DNA from: Chaetorhynchus papuensis
Lineage: Eukaryota > Chordata > Aves > Passeriformes > Rhipiduridae
Length of the DNA: 64,000 nt
Assembly (NCBI GenBank): GCA_013396525.1
Contig: VWYX01000287.1
Coordinates: forward strand, 1-64,000
Reading direction: 5' to 3'
In this document: positions 11,831 to 23,425 of the stretch, one piece after another
How the letters are laid out: each line of letters begins with the position of its first letter
Position numbering within the stretch: position 1 is the stretch's first letter
The notes under the pieces: generated by a model
Seen by the model: only the letters and a program-made list of their open reading frames with translations
Database searches by the model: none
What the model was told of the DNA's origin: nothing
Program-made: the position numbers and the translations under genes

Positions 11831-14415
11831 AGTACTAAGTTTTACTGCTCTTCCTTTGAAAATTCTTTTGAGCTAAAACAAAAATCTTCTATTACACAGC
11901 TCTTGTATGTAATTCATGTTTTTAACATAGTGAAAAAGAAGTCTTAAATGCTGCTATTGTTTTACATCTATTTTGCTAGTATTTATCTCAAAATTAACAA
12001 ATCTAATCAATAATGTCCAGCCAGATATTCTGTTCTTTCCTTGAAATCAACATTCAGAATCAACTGAATAATTTTATTTTATCCCAAGCAAGAACTCAAT
12101 TGTTGGCTTGAATGTTATTGATTGGTAAATCTCTCCGAAGTATACTGAATCAGTGCAATGCCATGTAATTTACCCACTATTTATTTAAACCTTCTATTTT
12201 CAAAGTAAATAAGCAAATTCAAAAAGAACAGAAGATCTCTCCGTAAAGACCTGAAGAACATTATCTACCTTCTACCATGTACATGCTTGATGCTAAATGA
12301 ATGCTAGGATTTATCCTCTGCAGGTAATCCTCTCACCTGTAATAGAGGTCAACATCCCTACACAGGCTTCACAGGTCTGACATGCCAGCAGAAGGCAGTG
12401 ATGCATATACACATCATGGACAAACTCTGACACATGGATACAGCCTACAACAGGCTTCAAACTATGCCTTTTCTAGTCAGTAGGTACATTTTACTTATCA
12501 TTTCAGCTGGAGCAATGGCACAACCTATCTTAGTAAAGAGCTTAAATATTATTTCAATTTCCTTGTAAATATTAACTCTTCCAACAGCAATGGCAGAAGG
12601 AGAGATCTGTGTCTTTGACTGTATGGGGACAAATCTGATTTCTGAAAAGGGTATTTCACTCTGATATACAGCCTTTAACTTGGGTTTCTATTTTCTTTTC
12701 AGCTTTCAGACATCTGTCCATGACTTTAATCACTGTATTCAATTTCTGTACACACAAGTCTGAATACTGGGAATTTCTTGGGAGATTAGAGAGGCGATAA
12801 AAACAGACCTCACACATTTTCCTTGAAAATCAGTGTGAGAGGAACATATCAAGAAAGGGGCAAGCAAATTAATTTCAGATCACACTCTGCCACTTTTTCC
12901 TTGAGTAAGACTTCACATTGTGAAGAGTGTCACTGTAGGGGGAAATACTTTTCAATACAAGACCATGCAGAACAGCCAGGCCGTTACTGGAGATCAACAT
13001 GCACCCACAAAACAAATCAGCAGTGACCTAAAACTACATTTTAAGAGTGGTTTTAAGTCTTGTCTTTGACAATCAAATTAGAATGTAATGTTTGCAAATC
13101 TTTCTTAATTTAAAATTTCTTTGTAAAACTATTACAGGTAGTTGTATAGAAACACCAAGGCTCCAACTCTATGATTCCTGTATTCAGTGATGTAGTGCCT
13201 TATTTTCTGAGCAACTGAGTAGTTCTCCAACATGGGAATTAACCTGGTCTCAAGTGAAGAATGTCAGTTCTTGGAATTATCAAAGCAAGCCTTCAGCTCC
13301 TGCATCAACCTTCAAGCTCTATTTAGGCAAACAGTAATCATGATTCCCACTCCTCAGACTGGAAGCTGGATGTATTTCCAAGGGAAATCCTCTTGTCTAA
13401 CCACAACTTCTTCTTTTCTATATGAAATTCTGTGGACTCTACTGAAAGGTATAGTGGCCTGTATACTGCTGCAGCTGTCTCTTATGGCTTTAGAGTCTTT
13501 TAATCTATACATCATTCTATACATCTCATTTCAAGATACTTGTGCTTTTTCTTTATAGTAATTTTTAAAATATGCAATTTAACTGGACATTCATTATTCA
13601 CAGCTGTAATGGAAATAATTTTTTTTCATAAATACAGAAAACCGCTCAATTTACATGTTAGTCCTGGAATTGCAATAAACAGCAGCACGTCACGCAGAGC
13701 CATTTTTATTGCTTAACACTTATTTACATCTAGTCTGAGAATACAGATTTTGAAAGTCCTAGTTTTTAGAAAAACTCATGAAGCTGTACAACTTTACAAC
13801 ATCAAATTGAAGTAATACTTCAGGATTCCAAGGGGGATGACGAATTTATATTGACTTAGAAGGAAAATATAATGTCTAAGTCAGGGATGGAAGGTGATAC
13901 AAAGATTTAGTCTCTACATACAAATACTCCTTTAAATTATAGGGGGAAGGAGAATACACCTTAGCATGTTGTCTTAATGCTTGAGTTGTGCTCTATTCCA
14001 GTTTTCAAATATACTAGAAAATAAATTCCCATGAAAATAAGGGAAAAGAAAGTCACATCTTGGAAGGAGATGTTCTGGTACCCAAATGTAGTTGTACCCA
14101 AATAATAGTTAAAATTTCAACTCTGAACCACGTTTGAATACATTATCTATTGCCCTACCAGTTCAGGATGAAACTTTTCTGATAGAAAATCTTCTCGAAG
14201 ACCTTACATTGGCAACATCCTCATGGTGCAAAACTGAACTTAGTTACAAGTATCTAGTCAAGTGCAGCTGTACTAAATAAGTCCTTACAGTCCTGTCTTG
14301 TGAATCTTGCACCATTCATATGCAATTTTAAGTCCAGATGTTTAAATGGCAAACAACCAGACAAACCTGGGGCTTCTGAAGGAATATGGATGAGCTTTTT
14401 CATGGCATTTTCATT

Positions 14416-14423
14416 ATGCAAAT
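14416..14423 (+). promoter_or_regulatory. Perfect POU octamer ATGCAAAT
   Basis: An exact ATGCAAAT octamer lies about 400 bp upstream of the CpG island. POU-domain factors bind this motif, and TAFA5 is a brain-enriched gene, so the site is plausible. One 8-mer is expected by chance about once per 65 kb per strand and proves little. Confidence 0.22.
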
Positions 14424-14799
14424 AAAACACGGGAGTAGATAATGGGCATATTTTGTGACCAAGCTCCTCTTTTAGCCCGCCGATCCTGCCTGTACTTGGA
14501 ACGTGACTACCTTCTGCAGAACTTAAAATATTAATTTGAAGACATTGCTATGGAGACTCCGAACGGAAAAGCTCAACTACCTGGTCCCTCGTAAAACATT
14601 TAAGCTTTTTATCATAAGGGATACTGGCACACATGTGAACTCAAGCCCTCTAAAGTGGGTTTCATACCGATGTGTCGCTGCCATTTCAGCGACAGAAACC
14701 GCGTGCCAACAGCAGTCCCCGGGACCGCAGATGGATACATAATGAGGACTTGTTTCCTTTAGCATCTGTGGTCGTGTCGAGGCGCAATACACCGTGGAG

Positions 14800-15830
14800 A
14801 TTTCGAGCCGCACCGTGCAGGTGAGGGGACGGGGAAAGACAATTCCCTGGGCCACTTCTCTTTCTGTCGAGCCCCTGTCTCAGCCGAGAGCAGATTCCCA
14901 GAGGGGGCTCCGGGCGGGCACCGCTCCCTTCCCCTCTGCTCGGTTCCCCGCCCCGCACCACCACTCCGCTGGGGCCGTGGGCGGACGCTGGGGGCCGGAG
15001 CCGGCTCTCCCCCGCCGAGGCGCAGGGCTCGCCCCTCGGCCCCTGCCCGCCGCACAGCCCGCGCCCACCGCCGGCCCCGCAGAGCTCGCAGCAGCCTCTG
15101 CGGGGACAGGGACCGTCGCCCCGCGGCTCCTCCCTCCCTAAACCCGCCGGGCGCCGCCCCGGGAGCGGGCGAGGGGAGCGGCGCGGGGCCGGGGGGCGAT
15201 GCGAGCTCCGGGGCGGGCGCGCTCCTCCGGCGGGGACGCGCCAGCGGAGCGGCGCGGGGGAAGGACCGCTCTGCTCGGAGCGCTGTGCACCTGTGGGCGT
15301 GACCGCCGGCCCCCTCCTCCTCCTCCCGCTTCCCTTTACTTGAAGGGCCGGCGCTGCTGTAGCGGCAGAGCCTGAGAGCGGAGCGGGCGGCGCACGGAGA
15401 GGAGGAGACCCGCCGCCGACCCTCCGCCTAAAGTGTCCCGGCCGCCTCTCGCGTCTCCGCCCCGTCGAGCCGCAGGACCGGTCGGGAGGGGAGCCCAGGC
15501 TGGACAGGCCGGGGGGGGACGGGGCTGTGCTCGGCCTGGGGGCGCCGGGCCGGGGCGCGGATCGCCCTCGCAGCGCGGAGCTGCGCGGCGGAGCCCTGCC
15601 CGGCGGGCGGGCGGGCGGCGGTGGCGCCGGGCTGCCCTCGCCCCTCGGTGGCCCCCGCGGCCATGCTGCCCTGGGCTGGGGGGCGGCGGCGCCCTGAGCG
15701 GGGGTCGCCGTAGAGCGGCGGGCGGGCGGGGGAGGCCCCGCGTAAGCACCTCCGGGACCCGCGCTCCGCCTGCGGGGGCTGCCCCCGGGGAGGGGGAGGC
15801 AGGGGAAAGGACAGCAAGCGGAATAACTTC
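14800..15830 (+). promoter_or_regulatory. TAFA5: CpG island, probable TAFA5 promoter
   Basis: A block of about 1 kb has very high GC and abundant CpG, including many GGGCGG-type Sp1 sites and long G runs, while everything around it is AT-rich and CpG-poor. This is typical of a vertebrate housekeeping-like or developmental promoter. It ends about 380 bp before the TAFA5 start codon, so it most likely contains the transcription start. I see no convincing TATA box, which suggests dispersed initiation. Long open frames on both strands across the island arise from its base composition and are not genes. Divergent antisense transcription is possible but not shown. The edges are approximate. Confidence 0.85.
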
Positions 15831-15834
15831 TGCT

Positions 15835-15838
<4 letters not shown>

Positions 15839-15869
<31 letters not shown>
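15839..15869. repeat. 31-base poly-A tract between CpG island and first coding exon
   Basis: Thirty-one consecutive A residues directly follow the GC-rich island. If transcription starts within the island and is not spliced, this tract would lie in the TAFA5 5' UTR. Long A tracts exclude nucleosomes and are prone to length errors in sequencing and assembly, so the exact count is uncertain. Confidence 0.95.
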
Positions 15870-15872
<3 letters not shown>

Positions 15873-16206
15873 ATTTAGAAAAAGGCTTGTTCGTGGGACA
15901 TCTTTGAAGCTCAGTACCACGAGAGGTATCCAAGCCGCAGTGAAACCCTCCAGGCTAGTGAATCCCACCACAGTGACAGGAGGGAAGCTGGCTGTGGCCA
16001 CTGTGCCCAAGCCCTGCATGCATTAGAGTCGCCTTGGCTTTGGCTGGAAGATGATTCCTGCAGCAGGACCATGTTGCTGATGATGAACAGCAGAGACGTT
16101 GGAAGATGCCTTCCTTGAGGATTACATGTGGAGAAAGGCCATCAGTCAAGGGGAGAGCTGGCTGGTGAAACTGTCTGACTTTCCCCCCGCCGGGGAAGTG
16201 GCTTCA
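15870..16206 (+). other. TAFA5: Probable TAFA5 5' leader (untranslated part of exon 1)
   Basis: This non-CpG stretch joins the poly-A tract to the coding start. I found no strong splice acceptor in it (no good pyrimidine tract before an AG), so it is most simply read as continuous with the coding exon. It contains several upstream ATGs, listed separately. The true 5' end of the transcript cannot be seen from sequence alone. Confidence 0.6.
16018..16168 (+). other. Cluster of four upstream ORFs in the TAFA5 leader
   Basis: Four ATG-started short frames precede the main start: 16018-16026 (M-H-stop), 16051-16080 (9 codons), 16071-16118 (15 codons, overlapping the previous one) and 16106-16168 (20 codons). 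All end before the main ATG. An additional ATG at 16126 is in frame with the TAFA5 start, 27 codons upstream, with no stop between; its context is weak (T at -3 and T at +4). Upstream ORFs usually lower translation of the main frame, so this leader may hold TAFA5 output down or make it conditional. Confidence 0.7.
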
Positions 16207-16318
16207 ATGGCTCCATCTCCCAGGAGAAGCAGTAGGAAAGATGCCAACGCCTTGCCAAGCATGTCCTCAACTTTCTGGGCTATCATGATCCTGGCTAGTC
16301 TCCTAATCGCTTACTGCA
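16207..16318 (+). CDS. TAFA5: TAFA5 (FAM19A5) first coding exon
   Basis: TAFA5 is a small secreted, chemokine-like protein expressed mainly in brain. The 37 complete codons begin MAPSPRRSSRKDANALPS and run into a hydrophobic leader (STFWAIMILASLLIAYC, residues 21-37), which fits a signal peptide or signal anchor. From memory this matches the N terminus of human TAFA5 isoform 1 with only a few substitutions, mainly in the polar stretch at residues 7-14 and at residue 26. The exon ends after the first base of codon 38 and meets GTAAGT, so the next exon should start by completing a serine codon, as the human protein does. The cysteine-rich mature domain lies in later exons outside the window. 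The start is chosen by homology; its context has G at +4 but T at -3. Met19 has an A at -3 and could be used as an alternative start that keeps the leader. Confidence 0.92.
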
Positions 16319-16324
16319 GTAAGT
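16319..16324 (+). other. TAFA5: Splice donor of TAFA5 exon 1 (GTAAGT)
   Basis: The exon boundary is A|GTAAGT, a strong U1-complementary donor. It lies exactly where the protein similarity stops. Beyond it the open frame runs on only to a TAA at 16381-16383 and no longer resembles TAFA5. Confidence 0.9.
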
Positions 16325-19300
16325 ACATATTTGTCCTGGTGCTTTTGCTGGGCATAAATCTACACTCTTCCCATCTGAGGTAACGCTTCGGGCAAAGGCC
16401 AAGCTCTAAAACTGGCAAGCATAGGTACTGTGCCTTAGACATGGCCCTCAACACATCTTCCCCCACTCCTCTATGATAAAGTAGGTAGACTGACACTAAT
16501 GCTGCTGCTTCTCAGGAGAATGAGATATCCTAAGGTTGTAGATGTGGCATTTCCAGTCCAAACAGTAACATCTCTTGAATTTTAGAAACAAACTTTCTAG
16601 CGGTAGTAACACTGATTCACTGTTTATTGTCAGATATTAACAGATTTCTCCGAGGCTGCTCTCTCCTCTACACACTCTCCTAACTCTGTCCACCTTCCAC
16701 GAAGAGGAGTTGGTTTGCTTATGTTCATTCTTTCAGGAAGCACATACTTAATCAAGTGACAGATGTCTTAACATCCCTGGGATCAAATGTGATCCTCTGA
16801 AATTCCATAGGAGAAAATCTTGGCACTTACTTAGCATATCCTCAGCAGTTTAGTAAGTCCATGTTGCCAGTTTTAGAGCTGCATCTCAGGTTATCAGTAG
16901 AGTTTTTATATTATTTTTTCAGGCTTGATAGATTTTCCATTAGTCACACTGTTGCAGATAAAGTATCTGTAAGAATCAGGTTCTTTGGCTATAAATACTT
17001 TTAAAAGTCTTTATTTTTTCCTGCCTTTTTTGTTTGTTTGCTTGTTTTGCTTTGCTTTCAGCAAGAATCATTTTCAAGCAGTTATATAATGTAAATGGAG
17101 CTAATGCCCATACTTCAAGTCAGGGAGTGCAAGTTAGTCCATAGCACCAGAGTGGGAAACTCGCAAAGAGAATAGAAAAAGCTGTTTTTACACAATAATA
17201 GAAAAAAATATGCAATTTATCAGAGAGGACCCGCATAGCTTTGCCAGAATGGATCTACACTGTATTTTCCCACCCTGAACTGAGTGGAGTCTGTAATTTA
17301 CCCATGGTGCATATTGCTTTCATTAGCTGTGGCATAAAAGATTTTGCACTAGGCTTGTCTTGTTGAGCTGTAATAGGTGTAGGCTATGATGAATAGGAAA
17401 TAGATGCTGGTTTGCAGGAGCATGCCTGCTGCATTTCCTAACCCTCTATTCCATTCTCTCCAACTATATTACATTGACCATTTCTGTGTGTGTGTGTTCT
17501 GGGGTTTTTTGAAACAAGATTGTAATTGGTTAGGAGAACCTTTAATTCACTTTTGTTTTGCGTATTACAGGGACTCTTCATAGTGATGACACTGAAAGTG
17601 GATTATTCCAAAAACAATAATGTATTTTGTAATATTTTTTGTAATTTAGCACATTTTGCATTACACTTCTCATTAATAAAATCATATTAAACAGGCCACA
17701 CTTTTAATAATATAATTTTGTACATAATGCTGTATTCAATGTGTTAATATAGAGGATATACTAAACAATATAGTGAGTTTTAAAAGAATTTATTGTATAC
17801 TGGGAGTGCTTATTACAGAATGAATAGTTCAAGTGTAAAAGGAATTCAGCTTGATACTAGTGATAGGAAATATTTTATTAAGTTTGTGCTAGAAGTGTCC
17901 AGATAGTCACAGGCTTTTTATGAGAGTATATGATATCTTCTGTGCATATATTTTCTATCAACATGGCCTCGAAAAGAGTTAGCATAAACTCTGACACTTC
18001 AAAAATTGTTTATTTTCAGCATTAGGAAGTTTGACAATGTTTTGTCCTAAGGAATGAAGTAATCCATTTGAATTGTTACATATTGTTCATTGTTTATTTT
18101 TTGCATTGTTTACCGATGAAAAATGCAAATGTTGGCTAATAATCCGAAGGCATTTTCTGGTGTGCTTAAAGACCAGTTTCTAATTAGTTGTCTCAGCCAG
18201 TGTAGATGGTGTTCCTCAAATATGTAGTACACTCTTCATTTCAAATAGCAGTGAAAAGCACCATGCTGCTTAAAATATGCAGTGTCAAAACACTCCACCA
18301 TTTATGTAATGCTTCACTGATTTGACAATTGCAATTCCAAATGTTAATGAAGCATCATGAACATTTTCTCTAGTGGTAGTATTTGAGACATTGCAAAAAA
18401 TGGTTTTTGCTCTGTGAAAAATCAAGATGAAAAAAAAGTGAAGCTGTTTCTAGGTAAAGCAGCACTTCAGATTTTATGAATTCTTTTAAAAATCAGCTAG
18501 AATTTAATCAGTCTTTTTTTTCATCTGATGCCTTTTCCTGAAGAAAAGCAGATCTGGTGTTGGAGGGGACATGATGTCTTTAAAAAATGCTTTAAAAATA
18601 ACAGGATTGTCATATTTCTTAGGAAGTAAAAGGAATGAATTTGACTATGTAAGGTATTCTCTATTTTCCCCCACACCTTATTGTCAGGTATATGGAAGTA
18701 TACCAATAAAGGTGAATATATTATCAAAATAATTATAGGAACCTAATATTTTATTATCTCTCACTGTATCATTCTACTGCAATCAAACCCTGCAGCCTCC
18801 AAAACAAAATCTGGAAAAGAACTTTTCCATTTTTCCTTTCTTAATAGCACTGTAAGTAAAATTTTTGATCTATCTTCCCTCTTTCCATTTTTAATCTGTT
18901 AGTCTGACAAAGCTTATTCCTGAATCAATTACTTGAACATTACTTCTCCTTCTCCAATTTACTTTGTGAATCTTTGTTTCTGGAAGTGTATTTGTTGTAC
19001 AATTGTCATCCCTGTTACTGGGAACAACGAGTAAACACCATACTCTAAGTTCCACTTGACAGATAAGCACATTTGTGAAGAATGTTCTGGATGTACATGT
19101 ACAACCCATTAGATTTTCATTTATACTTTAATATCTGAAGCCCAATCATATTCCTATTGATGTGGTAAAATGATAAACTGATAATTTTTTCTTTCTTAAA
19201 TGTTTAGATTATACTTAGGGATAATGGCTCCATCCTATGGTGGAAGAGAAACCTGCATCAAATCAATTAGGTTAGTTGCTATAGTGATAAATATAATGTA

Positions 19301-20149
19301 ATATTCTCCATCTGAAGGAAAATGGTCTGATTTGGTGGGCTCTCAACAGGGGAAGACAAAAAAAAAAGCAGTAGAAATAGGCTGTTTATGGTCCTTGGTG
19401 TGACCAACAAGGAATTAGTTTACTTAGCAGAAGCATCAGTAAATGTAAAAACAGCCTCAGAAGGCTCTTCTGGTAGAGGGTGGCCACATTCGTGGCAATT
19501 CAGAATTAAAAGAGGTGTGACATTTTCGGATTCCAGACATGCATCTTGCATACTTGTCTAATGAGTAAACCAGAGAGAAGTACCTACAGTGAATACCTCA
19601 TGTTGTGTTTTTTACTGTTGTAAAGGTAAAATAAGTAGGCAGTATTCATGAACTGGAGTATGCATTTTACCACGTTAGAAAGTTTGGTCAAATTAAGGAA
19701 GTTCTATGTGGTATCACAGCTGCCTGCTACATCAGGAGTCTAAATGACATAGTTTTGATTCAGAACTACTTTTTTTAGTGCATTTATTCAGTTGAGTTTG
19801 CTATAAATATTGAGGAGCTTTTTATATGTAAATGGTAACTTTTTAAGCAACATATGAATCAGCTTTTAGCAAAGTTGTGCTGTTACAAGCTTTTGCTTTT
19901 CCTTTTTTTATACTGTTTAGTAAGCACAAGGAATAGAACATTAGAGCCCTGTGCTGTTCTGTTAAGGTAATACTTCTAAGGGCGAGTAAATGGTTTTTTT
20001 TTGGAAAGAGCTACCAAAACTGAATGGTACTTGGAAAATTGACCTTCTTGCTTTAAACATCTTGTATGGAAGAAACAGTATGAAACCCAGCATTTATGCT
20101 AACTAAATGGTGATAGTACTAGGAAAAAAAGAACCTAAAAGTCCAAAAT
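16325..20149. other. Intron sequence, no embedded gene seen
   Basis: AT-rich single-copy-like sequence. A short (TG)n run lies near 17486-17496. A strong pyrimidine tract ending in CAG near 17062 looks like a decoy acceptor, but nothing exon-like follows it. Confidence 0.5.
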
Positions 20150-20674
20150 GCAAAGTATTTCCCATAACATAATACAGAGGTATTTTTGCTATTGCTGAGC
20201 AGGGCTTACACAGAGCCAGGGCCTTTTCTGCTTTTCCTATTGCCACACTGGTAAGGAAACTGGGGGTACATGGGAGGCTGGGAGGAGACACAGTCAGGAC
20301 AGGTGACCCCAACTGACCAAAAGGACATTCCAGATCATGTGACACCATGCTCAGTATATGAAATGGGGGGAAGAAGGAAGAAGGGGGGAGGTTTCGAGTG
20401 ATGGTGTTTATCTTCCCAAGTCACTGTTATGCATGATGGAGCCCTGCTTTCCTGGGGATGGCTGAACACCTGCCTGCCCATGGGAAGGGATGAATGAATT
20501 CCTTGTTTAGTTTTGCTTCTGTGCACAGCTTTTACTTTCCCTACTAAACTGTCTTTATCTCAATACACAAGTTTTCTGGCTTTTACCTTTCTGATTCTCT
20601 CCCCAGTCCTGCCCGTGGGGAGTGAGTGAACGGCTGTCTGGGCCTTGGTTGCTGGCTGGGGTTAAACCACGAAA
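20150..20674 (+). mobile_element. Avian endogenous retrovirus LTR, sense to TAFA5
   Basis: This is a long terminal repeat of an abundant avian endogenous retrovirus family, recognised from the run of landmarks GCTTACACAGAGCCAGGGCC, then GACCCCAACTGACCAAAAGG, then GATGGAGCCCTGCTTTCCTG, and the terminal GGGTTAAACCACGA near 20659-20672. A TATA-like box (TATATGAA) lies at 20355-20362 and G/A-rich sequence follows it, the usual position for an LTR promoter. The ATTAAA-type polyadenylation signal expected near 20541 reads ACTAAA. The 3' end is fairly firm; the 5' end is approximate. No internal viral genes adjoin it, so it is a solo LTR or truncated remnant. Naming of the exact family needs a repeat library. 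Confidence 0.8.
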
Positions 20675-23113
20675 AATATTATATTGTATTGTATCACCTC
20701 ACCTTAAACTGAGATCCTGTTACATACTGGGTAGACACTGCACATTTGAGAAGTACTTTTTCATTGTCCTGTTCAGGAGTTGCTCTCTGTGTCTAAAAGA
20801 CACAGGCTGCTATGGTCTCTAGGTCTTATTGTTCCCTTATGTTCTTTGAGACTGCCAGCAGGGATGGCAATTAACTGTGACTGTCACCTGGCCACTTCTA
20901 CAACAGGAACTACCATATCATCGTGCATAGGCTACTGAACAGCTGTCAGATGTAAATAGTCACTGCCCATTTACGTTGGATGCAAATAAGTCACCTCTAA
21001 ATGAAAGCCTACAGCTCCTGTTATTGATCTGTTATCATTTAGGTCACTTCTTCTGTTTTCAAAACTGAAAAACATAGATTTTTTTAAAATCTGTTTACCT
21101 GATCTGTAACTTTATTATGTTTTCTGCAAGAATTACTGTGTATGTATTTTTCCCAAACCCTGCATGCAGGATGTGACATAGAGAGCAACTGTCATTAGTC
21201 AAACTTTTTTCAGTCTAATTTGTGTATAGAAATGAGAAATAAGACTTGTATGACATTAGATAAGAAAAGTAAAATATTAAAATTCTGTTTCTTTATGTAA
21301 TGTCCCAGCTGCTCCTTTTGAAGTAGGCTCAGTTTTTGAGATAAAACCAGTGCTTTGAACTTGATGGCCTCGACAACCTGTCGAAGTGAGTACCAAACTG
21401 ACACTGAGATTGCCTCACCAGTTGTGTTGTAGTCTGTCCAGATGATGTATTACATAGAAGTCCTTGGCATCAACATAAGAAATGTCTTCTTACTGCTTTC
21501 AATATCAAATTCAACCCTTTAAGGCTGAGTAAGCACAATTACAATTTCTCAAATATATTTGAATTCTGGTAATTCATAATTCCGTTGCAAGTATAACCAC
21601 TGATATAGATGGCTAATGGGAAATATGTAGGGAGGGGAAACTAGAAGAAAATGGATATTTTCAATTAAATACCTGGCAGAGGAGTATTCCATGTCTTTCG
21701 GCAGGATTGACAGGACAGAGATTGAGACCTCTGACACCTTTTTTATGCTGTTTATGTAATGTACTATTTTTTTCTTACCATATACTCTGAAAACAGTACT
21801 GGGGGCATGGAGTAGAGCCCCACTGCTCAAGCTAAGGGTGTAAACATGAGCTAGATTGGATTTTCTTTTACTGGGGTCCCATTAATCTTTTGGTCTTTCC
21901 TTACTGACACCACTGAAAAAGTAGTAGTAAGTCTTTCACTGAGCTTAACCCTTATGGGTGGGTGTTTCCCCACTCGTTCTTCTCTGCTAGAAGGTGATGG
22001 TATGAAATATCTCAGTTTTTAAGATGTAATTCAGTGCTTTCTTAGAGAGTGCTCTAACTGTAAGACTATTATGTGAAAAAAACCCATTGACAACTAGTCC
22101 AGCATCTGGCATGTCAAATATTTGTTTTTAGAGTTATGCCTTGAATGTTGTCAATAACTCAAAAATGCACTTGGATACTGAGCTACGTACAGAAGTGTTA
22201 GATATAGAGGAAAATCCAGGCAGCTTTGATTAACCCACAATCTTCCTAGTCTGCATATTCTTTGTTGCTAAATTCAAACTAGAATAGTTAGTCTCATGTT
22301 TGTTCAGGTGTGTTGTTCTACTGCTGGGCTGGGAATCTATTCTGTTTTTCTGTTTTTAAATCTAAGTTAGACTACTTTTTGCACAGATGGTTGGCAAATT
22401 TGCTTATTGTAGATGTTTTGGAAGTCATCTCTTCATGGATATGCTTTTATGTTAGCCCTGCAAATAGGAAAATGTTATGTGGCAGTATTTGAAAATATAT
22501 GAACCGTATTTAGACTGTTTTCCAATATTTTTGGTACAGAGGTTTATTTCAAAGACTTCATGCATGTTTTTCAATAAAAAGACTTTTCATGAATAACAAG
22601 TAAAATGGTAGAGGGTTTTGTATTTATGTGATGGTCTTTGGATCTCTTCCAAAATGTGTGGCCTGTGTATTATATTGATCTCTGAATGGACTGCATCTTT
22701 GGATGTCTTCCTTCAAACACCCTATTGCTCTCAGATAACAGGAAATGATCTAACTGGGGTGAAGAGTATAACTGACTATGTTTTAAAGGGGTCTCTGAGC
22801 AATAACCCCTCTGGTTTTCTCCTGAGTAGCATGCAGTTACTCAATATCATCTGTGCTTTTGCATGTCCTAACACTTCTCTTCAGTGCCTGCAGCCCAGTA
22901 CAGCAAAAAGGAAGTTGCTTCTCTAGAAGAAAGTGTTATTTATTTTGCCCAATTATATGCTGTTGTTGGAGAAAACATAAACTGTATGTAGAGAGACCTC
23001 TAGCTTCAGTTTTTCTTGTTACAATTCCCTTCAAGGCTGTAGGTTGGTGTGACTTATTTATAGTTTAGATGGTTCTTTTAATGTTTATTTATTTTTTATA
23101 TTTCTGCCTCATA
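20675..23113. other. Intron sequence, no embedded gene seen
   Basis: AT-rich sequence between the LTR and the next CR1. Open frames (for example near 22618-22926) lack recognisable protein features. Confidence 0.5.
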
Positions 23114-23425
23114 AAATCATGGAATGCTATGTGATGGAAGGGACCTTTAAGGTCAGCTAGTCCCAAACCCCCTGCTATGGTCAGGGACATCTTCCACTAG
23201 ACCAGGTTGCTCAGAGCCCCATCCAGCCTGACCTTGTGCACTTCCAGGGATGAGAACTTTTCTGAGCAACCTCTTCCAGTTCTTTTGCACCCTCACATTA
23301 AAGAAATTTATCCTAATATCTAAACCTCCTTTCTTTGAATTTGAAGCCAGTAACACTTAAAAACATTGCCCCTTACCCTATCACTACATGCCCTAGTAAA
23401 TGGTCCCACTCCTAGGCTGCCTAAC
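23114..23425 (-). mobile_element. CR1 LINE 3' fragment, minus orientation
   Basis: The plus strand begins with a decayed octamer region (AATCATGGAATGCTATG), then GGAAGGGACCTTTAAGGTCA and the CR1 3' UTR, and then the antisense of the ORF2 tail (near 23290-23330). Similarity ends around 23425. This is a short, 5'-truncated copy typical of CR1. Confidence 0.9.

Larger units (their letters stand above)
7976..14799. other. Intergenic flank upstream of TAFA5, no coding gene seen
   Basis: This is AT-rich DNA between the last upstream CR1 fragment and the TAFA5 CpG island. No open frame over about 110 codons looks like a gene. There is a 13-A run near 9551 and a single terminal-exon-like segment, listed separately. 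Enhancers could be present but cannot be named from a single sequence. Confidence 0.55.

Noticed and set aside
14686..15933. 415-codon minus-strand open frame across the CpG island, and the plus and minus frames nested with it
   Set aside because: Low-complexity proline, arginine and alanine translation caused by GC richness, ending in a poly-phenylalanine run from the poly-A tract. No domain and no splice context.
16099..16383. 94-codon frame containing the TAFA5 start and running past the donor
   Set aside because: The part upstream of 16126 has no ATG start, and the part after 16318 is intron. Only 16207-16318 is supported as coding, with 16126-16206 as a possible extension.
17030..17064. 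Strong pyrimidine tract ending in CAG
   Set aside because: Looks like a splice acceptor, but nothing exon-like, TAFA5-like or donor-like follows.
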